Program-made: the position numbers and the translations under genes
The notes under the pieces: generated by a model
Databases searched by the model: none
What the model was told of the DNA's origin: nothing
What the model saw: only the letters and a program-made list of their open reading frames with translations
Part shown: positions 58,294-64,000 of the stretch, one piece after another
Numbering within the stretch: the stretch's first letter is position 1
Layout of the letters: the number at the start of each line of letters is the position of its first letter
DNA from: Candidatus Rokuibacteriota bacterium
GTDB taxonomy: Bacteria > Methylomirabilota > Methylomirabilia > Rokubacteriales > CSP1-6
NCBI GenBank assembly: GCA_003221695.1
Contig: QHSX01000041.1
Location: 1 to 64,000, forward strand
DNA length: 64,000 nt
Direction of reading: 5' to 3'

Positions 58294-59293
58294 GGGGCAC
58301 TCCTGACCGGGCGTCGGCCCGGGGTTCGGCGATCCCGTTTTGCCGGCGGGCCAGGAAGCAGGCGACGCGGCGACCCGGGAGAAGCTCTTCGAGGGGTGGG
58401 TAATCACGGGCGCAGTCGTCGATGGCCCACGGGCAGCGGGGATGGAGGTGGCAGCCGGCCGGCACGTCGATCGGGCTCGGGATCTCTCCCGCCAGGAGGA
58501 AGCGGGACCGCTGGTCGACCGGGTCGGGGTAGAGCACCGAGGACAGCAGCGCTCGGCTGTAGGGATGGAGCGGGCGGGCGAAGATCTCGTCGGTCGGCCC
58601 CGTCTCCACGATCTTGCCCAGGTACATGATGGCCACCCGCTGGCAGACGCGGCGAACGGCCGTGAGGTCGTGGGAGATGAAGAGGTAGGCGAACCCCAGC
58701 CGCTGCTGGAGGTCGGTGAGGAGGTCGAGGATCTCGGCGCGCACCGAGACGTCGAGGGCGGAGGTCGGCTCGTCGAGGACCACCAGGTCCGGGTTGGTGG
58801 CGATGGCGCGCGCGATGCCGACGCGCTGCTGTTCGCCCCCGCTGAGTTGGTGGGGGTAGAGGGTGAGGAACGCGGCGCCGAGGCCGACCATGTCGAGGAG
58901 CTCGAGGACCCGCGCCCGCCGGCCGCCGGGTGTGGACCGATCCGCGAGCATGAGCGGCTCGTCGAGGATCCGGCCGATCCGCATGCGCGGGTTCAGGGAG
59001 TCGTACGGCTCCTGGAAGACGAGCTGGATCCGTCGCCGCCACGGGCGGAATTGCTCCTGGGTCATGGCCGTGACGTCGTCGCCGAGGAAGGTGATCCTTC
59101 CTTCCGTGGGCTCGATGAGGCGGAGGATGCAGCGTCCGACCGTCGTCTTGCCCGAGCCGCTCTCGCCCACCAGGGCCAGCGCCTCCCCGCGGTCGATGTG
59201 GAACGAGACGCCGTTCACGGCCTTGACCGTGCGCCGCCGACCCAGCGGGAAGAACTTGACGAGCCGGTCGACCTCGAGGGCGCGCTCGCCCAT
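58286..59293 (-). CDS. Oligopeptide-type ABC transporter ATP-binding protein (OppF/DppF-like)
   Basis: A 335-residue ATPase with Walker A GESGSGKTT, the QLVFQEPYDSLNPRM block, signature LSGGEQQRVGIARAI and Walker B LVVLDEPTSALD. A C-terminal oligo_HPY domain contains the cysteine-bearing HLHPRCPWAIDDC, often an iron-sulfur-type cluster site in this family. Its ATG shares one base with the stop of the OppD-like gene (TGATG). It pairs with that gene to power the two permeases. Confidence 0.92.
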   Translation of the reverse strand: MGERALEVDRLVKFFPLGRRRTVKAVNGVSFHIDRGEALALVGESGSGKTTVGRCILRLIEPTEGRITFLGDDVTAMTQEQFRPWRRRIQLVFQEPYDSLNPRMRIGRILDEPLMLADRSTPGGRRARVLELLDMVGLGAAFLTLYPHQLSGGEQQRVGIARAIATNPDLVVLDEPTSALDVSVRAEILDLLTDLQQRLGFAYLFISHDLTAVRRVCQRVAIMYLGKIVETGPTDEIFARPLHPYSRALLSSVLYPDPVDQRSRFLLAGEIPSPIDVPAGCHLHPRCPWAIDDCARDYPPLEELLPGRRVACFLARRQNGIAEPRADARSGVPHE

Positions 59294-60276
59294 CAGACGG
59301 TGACCCGCCCCGCTGCGATCTCGGCCCCCAGGAAGCAGCGCACCAGATGCCCGGCGGCCACCGGCTCGAGGGCGGGGGGCTCCGTCGCGCAGCGCTCGAC
59401 CCGCACCGGGCAGCGCGGCGTGTAAGCGCAGCCGACGACCGCGGCGGCGACGCGCGGGCCGGCCGACGTCGTCGCGCCGCGGCCCTCGTCCCGGGCGGCG
59501 GTGGCGGCGCGCAGGAGGCGGCGGCTGTAGGGATGCGTCGCCCGCTCGAAGAACGTCTGCACGCCCGCGCTCTCGACGATCCGCCCCTGGTACATCACGG
59601 CGACCCGCTGGCAGTAGTGCGCGACGACACCCAGGTCCCGCGAGACGAGGAGGAGGGACGAGTTGGCGTCGCGCACCAGGCCCCGCATGAGATCCAGCAC
59701 CTGAAGTGAGATCGTCACGTCGAGCCCGGCGGTGGGCTCATCCGCCATGAGGAGCTTCGGCGAGTGAGCGAGCGCCATGGCAATGATCACCCGCTGGCAC
59801 ATTCCCCCGCTCAGTTCGTGCGGATACGCGGTCAGGCGCGCCTCGGGGTCGGGGAAACCGACCCTCCCAAGCAGCTCCAGCACGCGCTCCCGGGCCTTGG
59901 CGTGCCCGACCGTGGCATGGGCCCGCACGACGTTGGCGATCTGCGCGCCGATCGTGGACACCGGGTTCAGGTGTTTGCGCGGCTCGTGAGTGGTGAGGGC
60001 GATCCCGCGACCGCGGATGGTGCGCAGCTCCTTCTCGGACTGCCTCAGCAGCTCGTCGCCCTCGTACAGGACCTGTCCACGCGTGACGCGCCACGGCGGC
60101 TGCAGCAGCCCGAGAATCGCCCGCACCAGCACCGTCTTGCCCACACCGGACTCGCCGACCACGCCCAGCGACTCGCCAGGGTAGACGGTGAGATCGACGC
60201 CGTTGAGGACCCGCACGGGGCCCGCGTCGCGGAGGTAGTCGACGTGGAGGTCTTTCACCTCGAGCAGCGCGTCCAC
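59293..60276 (-). CDS. Oligopeptide-type ABC transporter ATP-binding protein (OppD/DppD-like)
   Basis: About 327 residues from GTG 60276 (VDALLEVKDLHVDYL), one base after the permease stop; an in-frame ATG at 60333 would give 346 residues and overlap the permease. Walker A is GESGVGKTV with Val replacing the usual Thr/Ser after Lys-Thr, signature LSGGMCQRVIIAMAL, Walker B LLMADEPTAGLD, and the oligo_HPY end CAYTPRCPVRVERC. LLVSRDLGVV carries Arg in place of the switch His (usually THDLG), a departure that may weaken its ATP site. Confidence 0.9.
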   Translation of the reverse strand: MDALLEVKDLHVDYLRDAGPVRVLNGVDLTVYPGESLGVVGESGVGKTVLVRAILGLLQPPWRVTRGQVLYEGDELLRQSEKELRTIRGRGIALTTHEPRKHLNPVSTIGAQIANVVRAHATVGHAKARERVLELLGRVGFPDPEARLTAYPHELSGGMCQRVIIAMALAHSPKLLMADEPTAGLDVTISLQVLDLMRGLVRDANSSLLLVSRDLGVVAHYCQRVAVMYQGRIVESAGVQTFFERATHPYSRRLLRAATAARDEGRGATTSAGPRVAAAVVGCAYTPRCPVRVERCATEPPALEPVAAGHLVRCFLGAEIAAGRVTV

Positions 60277-60277
60277 G

Positions 60278-61141
60278 CTATTGCCGATGGGTAGGGTCGA
60301 GGTAGTCGCGGAGCCCGTCGCCCACGAGCGCATAGCCGAGGATCGTCACGCCGAGGGCGAGACCGGGGAAGAGCGCCGTCCACCACTGGCCGGTCATCAT
60401 GTTCGGTGCCCCGATGGCGATCATCGAGCCCCACTCGGGCGTCGGGATCGGCACCCCGGCGCCGACGAAGCTCAGCGCGGAGGTGAGCAGGATCGAAAAG
60501 CCGATCGTGGGCGAGAGGTTGGCGAGCGCCGGCGTGAGCGCGTTCGGCATGACGTGCACGAAGGCAATCCGGAGCCCCGAGCCCCCGACGCAGCGCGCGG
60601 CGTCCACGAAGGGGCGCTCGCGCACGTGCAGCACGGCGCCGCGCGTGACACGCAGGAAGAACGGGACGTTCAGGAAGGCGAGCGCGACGATGACGTTCTG
60701 GATGCTCGGGCCCCGGAACCCGACGAGCGCGAGCGCGAAGATGAAGAGCGGGAAGGCCTGAAAGATGTCCGCGCCACGCATGATCGCGTTGCTGACGAGC
60801 GCCCACAACCCCCGCGCGCCGGCGAAGAAGCCGGAGACGACGCCGAGGACGACGCCGCCCACGAAGGCGACGACCGTCGAGATCAGCGCGATCGTGAGGT
60901 CGATGCGGGGCGCCGCGATGACGCGGGAGAAAATGTCCATGCCCGAGATGTCGGTGCCCATCCAGTGGTCAACGTTGGGAGGCAGGACCGCCTGCCCGGG
61001 GAGCGCCTCCTCGGGGCGGTAGGGCGCGATCCACGGGCCCAAGAGGGCCAGGAACACCGTGACCATCACCACCACGAGTCCGAAGAGGAATCCTGGCTGC
61101 GTCCGCGCGAAGCGCCAGAAGTGCGCCGTCGGGATCGTCAC
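60278..61141 (-). CDS. Dipeptide/oligopeptide-type ABC transporter permease (DppC-like)
   Basis: A 287-residue DppC/OppC-like permease from GTG 61141 overlapping the previous stop (GTGA). The frame is open upstream but only shadows the DppB-like gene. Hallmarks are HWMGTDISGMDIFSRVIAAP, the EAA loop RPFVDAARCVGGSGLRIAFV and SFVGAGVPIPTPEWGSM, then DGLRDYLDP at the end. One half of the import pore with the DppB-like protein. Confidence 0.9.
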   Translation of the reverse strand: MTIPTAHFWRFARTQPGFLFGLVVVMVTVFLALLGPWIAPYRPEEALPGQAVLPPNVDHWMGTDISGMDIFSRVIAAPRIDLTIALISTVVAFVGGVVLGVVSGFFAGARGLWALVSNAIMRGADIFQAFPLFIFALALVGFRGPSIQNVIVALAFLNVPFFLRVTRGAVLHVRERPFVDAARCVGGSGLRIAFVHVMPNALTPALANLSPTIGFSILLTSALSFVGAGVPIPTPEWGSMIAIGAPNMMTGQWWTALFPGLALGVTILGYALVGDGLRDYLDPTHRQ

Positions 61142-62148
61142 GCCCGGATCCGCGGGTCCAGGAAGAAGTAGGCGAGGTCGACCAGGAGGAACACCACGCT
61201 GGTGAAGACGGCGGTGAGGAGCACGAAGGCCTGGAGCGGGGCGTAGTCGGAGTTGACGACGGACTGTACGGCGTACTGCCCGAGACCGCCCCACGCGAAG
61301 ACGGTCTCCACCAGCACCGCGCCCCCGAGCAGGAACCAGAAGAGGATGCCGACGATGGTGACCACCGAGGGGAGCGAGTTCCGCAGCGCGTACCGGAGCT
61401 GCATCAGGCGCGACAGCCCGGCCGCCCGCGCGTAGGTGACGAAGTCGGAGCCAAGCATGTCCTCCATCGTGGAGCGCGTGTTCTTCATCACCAGCGGCAT
61501 GTAGATAGCGGTCAGCGTCGCGACGGGCAGGACGAGGTGCGTGACGGCGGACCGGAGGGCCGGCCAGTCGGCGGTGAGCAGGGCGTCGAGCGCGTACATT
61601 CCCGTGACGTGGCGCGGCATGCTCACGGTGAGGTCGAGCTGTCCGACGGGGCCGGGGAACCAGCCGAGCTTGTAGAAGAACACGAAGATGACGATGAGCG
61701 CGAACCAGAAGTCCGGGAGCGCGCCCGCGAGAAGCCCGTAACCGAAGACGAGCCGATCCGCGATCCCGCGCTTGCGTACCGCCGTCAGCACGCCGAGCGG
61801 GATGCCGATGACGACGCAGAAGAAGACGGCGAGGAGGACCAGCTCCATGGTGGCGGGGAGGCGCTGAGCGATGTCGGCGAGGACCGGCCGCGAGGTGACC
61901 CAGGACGTCCCCAGCTCGCCCCGGGCGATGCTCAGGACGTAGCGCACGTACTGGACGTGGAGGGGCTGATTCAGACCCAGGCGCGTCCTCACCTCCTCGA
62001 CGCGCTCGACGGTGGCGAAGGGCCCGGCCAGAAGATACGAGGGATCACCGGGGAGGAGCCGCACCAGGAAGAAGACGATGACGGAGACGATGAACAGCTG
62101 GAGCGGCAGGAAGGCCAGCCGCTGAGCGGCGTATCGCCAGAACCTCAC
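61138..62148 (-). CDS. Dipeptide/oligopeptide-type ABC transporter permease (DppB-like)
   Basis: A 336-residue DppB/OppB-like permease. YAAQRLAFLPLQLFIVSVIV leads helix 1, the periplasmic loop carries LGLNQPLHVQYVRYV, the EAA loop is SDFVTYARAAGLSRLMQLRY, and VLVETVFAWGGLGQYAVQ is conserved. It begins 90 bp after the binding-protein gene, beyond a strong stem-loop, and its stop overlaps the start of its partner permease. Confidence 0.9.
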   Translation of the reverse strand: MRFWRYAAQRLAFLPLQLFIVSVIVFFLVRLLPGDPSYLLAGPFATVERVEEVRTRLGLNQPLHVQYVRYVLSIARGELGTSWVTSRPVLADIAQRLPATMELVLLAVFFCVVIGIPLGVLTAVRKRGIADRLVFGYGLLAGALPDFWFALIVIFVFFYKLGWFPGPVGQLDLTVSMPRHVTGMYALDALLTADWPALRSAVTHLVLPVATLTAIYMPLVMKNTRSTMEDMLGSDFVTYARAAGLSRLMQLRYALRNSLPSVVTIVGILFWFLLGGAVLVETVFAWGGLGQYAVQSVVNSDYAPLQAFVLLTAVFTSVVFLLVDLAYFFLDPRIRA

Positions 62149-62190
62149 CGCGACCGTCCCCCGTCGGTCACGTGCACGACATGGGGCCGG

Positions 62191-62226
62191 GCGAGGCGCC
62201 GTCGGGAGGGCTCGACGGCGCCTCGC
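62191..62226 (-). terminator. Strong stem-loop between binding-protein and permease genes
   Basis: GCGAGGCGCCGTC (62191-62203) and GACGGCGCCTCGC (62214-62226) are perfectly complementary over 13 bases with a ten-base loop. It directly follows the binding-protein stop on the minus strand. No T-run is present. It probably acts as an attenuator or 3'-stabilising hairpin that lets binding protein be made in excess over the permeases. Confidence 0.55.
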
Positions 62227-62238
62227 GCCAGCCGCCGG

Positions 62239-63900
62239 TCACTTCTTGTAGAGCCAGTCGAAGTGGACGTTGTTGTCCGGGTACCAGTGGAATCCCTTCC
62301 ACTCTTTCTTGAACGCCTCGCGCCAGCCGGGGTTGACGAGGAAGATCCAGGGGACCCGCTCGGCGGCGATCTGCTGGATGCGGAGGTCCATCTTCAGGCG
62401 CTCCGCGCCGTAGGAGGTCTGGAACATCTTCTCCGTGAGGTCGTTCAGCTCCGGGTCGTCGTTCCCCACGCCGTCCATCACGTTCGTCTTGGGGTGGGTG
62501 AGGTAGACCCAGGCCGTGTAGCCGGTGTCGGCGACCCAGGGCCACTGGAAGTTGTCGCAGTGGGCCATCTGCTTCCGGGTGAACTTCGTCTCGGAGTACA
62601 CGGCCGAGGGGAGTCCCTCCAGCCGGACCTTCAGGCCGACCTTCTCGAACGAGCTCTTGATGAGGATGCAGGTCTCCTCCATCTCGGCGATCGCCTTGTC
62701 GTACGCGATGTTGATGTCGAAGCCGTCGGGGTACCCGGCCTCCTTCAGCAGCGCCTTCGCCCGGGCCAGGTCGGTCTTGTAGACCCAGAACTTCGGCGTG
62801 TAGTTCGGGTAGATCTCGGGCGTGATGCTCCGGATCAGGCGCCCCTGTCCGAAGTAGACCTTCTGCTGGATCTCGGCGTAGGGGACGGCGTAGGCGAGGG
62901 CCTGCCGCACCTTCACGTTGGCCATGATCGGGTTCGTCTGGACCGAACCGAAGTACGGGATGAAGTTCGCGGTGTGGCGGACGACCTCGAGGTTCGGGTC
63001 CCTCATGATCTCCTGGTACTCGCGCTCCCGGAGCCGCATCGCGTAGTCGACCTCGCCCCGCTTGAGGAGCGCGAGCCGGGTGGCCGAGTCGGGGATGATC
63101 TTGATGAGGATCCGGCCCACGGCCGGCCGCGGCTGGTAGTGCGGGTTGCGGACCAGCTCGAGCTCCTGCCCGGGGACGTGCCGGAGGAGGTGGTACGGGC
63201 CGAAGCCGGCGGTGTTGGTCTTGAGCCACTCCTTGGCCCAGGGGTCGCCGGACGTGGCGTGCTTCTTCGCCTCCGTCGCGTCGAACGGCCCGCCGTAGTA
63301 GTTCATCGCCTGGAGCTTGAGGAAGAGCGGGTTGAGGGCCTTGATCTTGTACCGGACGGTGTGCCGGTCGGGGCACGTCACGTCCTCGTGGGTCGCCAGG
63401 CCGATCACCTGCGCGAAGAAGAACTTCACGCCCTTCATCTCGTAGGCGCGCGCCCACGACCAGCGGATGTCCTCACACGTCATCTCGTTGCCGGCGTAGC
63501 TCTTGACGCCCTTCTTGAGCCGGAACGTCCACGCGGTGCCGTCCGACGCGGAGCTCCAGCTCTCGGCCCAACGGCCCATGACGGCCTGGTCGCCGGGGAG
63601 GCTGACGCCCGCGCCGCAGACCTTGTGGTCCGGATACCAGATGGGCTTGTACTGGACGAGGTCGCCCCCGTAGGTGAGCGCCATCAGGTTCTCGGTCTCC
63701 ATCGTGAACGCCACTTCGTCGACCGCAGGCGGGCTCGCGGCGTAGGCGGCCACCAGCGTGAGATCCTGATTCTTGGGTGGCGGCGCGAGGCAGTCTTCGG
63801 CCGCCCCCTGCGCAAGGGCCGGGACCGGCGTGCCGACCGCCGTCGCGAGCACCACCGAACAGAACACCAGAACGGCGCCGAGCAGCGAACCCTGTCGCAT
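62239..63900 (-). CDS. Peptide-type ABC transporter substrate-binding protein (SBP_bac_5, Sec-exported)
   Basis: A 553-residue type II binding protein of the DppA/OppA family with a Sec-type signal peptide (SLLGAVLVFCSVVLATAVG, cleavage near ALAQG), unlike the Tat signal of the one at 38437. Conserved blocks include TFRLKKGVKSYAGNEMTCED, GFGPYHLLRHVPGQELELVR and VRQALAYAVPYAEI. The classical FHDGTPF is here SYAGNEM, a divergence in the ligand-proximal loop. A Cys in mature residue ~7 (AEDCLAPPP) is notable. It heads the operon of permeases, ATPases, GatC-like protein and amidase. Confidence 0.9.
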   Translation of the reverse strand: MRQGSLLGAVLVFCSVVLATAVGTPVPALAQGAAEDCLAPPPKNQDLTLVAAYAASPPAVDEVAFTMETENLMALTYGGDLVQYKPIWYPDHKVCGAGVSLPGDQAVMGRWAESWSSASDGTAWTFRLKKGVKSYAGNEMTCEDIRWSWARAYEMKGVKFFFAQVIGLATHEDVTCPDRHTVRYKIKALNPLFLKLQAMNYYGGPFDATEAKKHATSGDPWAKEWLKTNTAGFGPYHLLRHVPGQELELVRNPHYQPRPAVGRILIKIIPDSATRLALLKRGEVDYAMRLREREYQEIMRDPNLEVVRHTANFIPYFGSVQTNPIMANVKVRQALAYAVPYAEIQQKVYFGQGRLIRSITPEIYPNYTPKFWVYKTDLARAKALLKEAGYPDGFDINIAYDKAIAEMEETCILIKSSFEKVGLKVRLEGLPSAVYSETKFTRKQMAHCDNFQWPWVADTGYTAWVYLTHPKTNVMDGVGNDDPELNDLTEKMFQTSYGAERLKMDLRIQQIAAERVPWIFLVNPGWREAFKKEWKGFHWYPDNNVHFDWLYKK

Positions 63901-63968
63901 GGAGACCTCCCGGCCATTGTGACGGCCTCACCAAGGTGCGGGGACACCGAGCCAGATCCGGCCCTGGA

Positions 63969-63997
63969 ACCCTATGTCCAACGCGAGGCCGCGTCAA
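63969..63997 (-). promoter_or_regulatory. Candidate promoter of the dpp-gatC-amidase operon
   Basis: On the minus strand TTGACG (63997-63992) is followed after 17 bp by TAGGGT (63974-63969), 68 bp upstream of the start. The -35 is a five-of-six match and the -10 is poor. The remaining upstream region lies outside the window. Confidence 0.3.
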
Positions 63998-64000
63998 GCG

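Noticed and set aside
1-64000. CRISPR arrays, tRNA or rRNA genes, insertion sequences, integrases
   Set aside because: No regularly spaced repeats, cloverleaf-like sequences, rRNA-like tracts or transposase/integrase motifs were seen on either strand.

Overview
The window is GC-rich, gene-dense bacterial chromosome. The closest fit I can suggest is a soil or subsurface lineage such as Candidatus Rokubacteria/Methylomirabilota or a neighbouring deep-branching group. That is an inference from the very high GC, the stacking of amino-acid, amide and peptide importers with amidases and ATP-dependent hydantoinases, the archaeal-type topoisomerase VI and the split LigD parts. No rRNA, tRNA, CRISPR array, transposase, integrase or replication origin is visible.

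Layout. 1-4605 (+): the end of a substrate-binding protein, then livH-livM-livG-livF and a thioesterase. 4706-10911 (+): a urea/short-chain-amide type importer (binding protein, two permeases, UrtD- and UrtE-like ATPases) followed by a 66-residue AtzG/GatC-like protein and an AtzE/GatA-like amidase. 10908-19824 (-): hyuB-hyuA, a Pot-type importer (ATPase, binding protein, two permeases) and an agmatinase-family ureohydrolase, apparently one operon that meets the amidase tail to tail. 19932-26573: an Asp-box repeat secreted protein (-), a LigD-type polymerase (+) overlapping tail to tail with an ATP-dependent DNA ligase (-), a nitroreductase and a Tim44-like membrane protein. 27012-33010 (+): a TetR regulator with an efflux system in the same order as E. 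coli cecR-ybhGFSR. 33053-35965: a VOC protein (+), then an NRDE/TANGO2 protein and a second amidase (-). 36048-41913 (+): an unknown protein, a peptide importer without ATPases and an S15-type hydrolase. 42101-47123 (+): an FtsK/SpoIIIE translocase lacking the gamma domain, followed by both subunits of topoisomerase VI. 47194-48261 (+): a Tat-exported phosphoesterase. 48342-52596 (-): a small protein, an HD-GYP protein, a HEAT-repeat protein and a secreted protein. 52801-56682 (+): a second hyuA-hyuB pair. 56691-63900 (-): a complete Dpp/Opp importer with a second GatC-like protein and a third amidase.

The recurring theme is scavenging of organic nitrogen. Importers for amides, amino acids, polyamine-like compounds and peptides sit beside enzymes that cleave amide, guanidino and cyclic ureide bonds. 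The same arrangement appears twice: an importer/GatC-like/amidase operon converging on an operon with an ATP-dependent hydantoinase. The feature least expected in a bacterium is the FtsK-Top6B-Top6A cluster. Starts were chosen from ribosome-binding sites, ATGA-type overlaps and family N-termini; substrate specificities are inferences from family and context.
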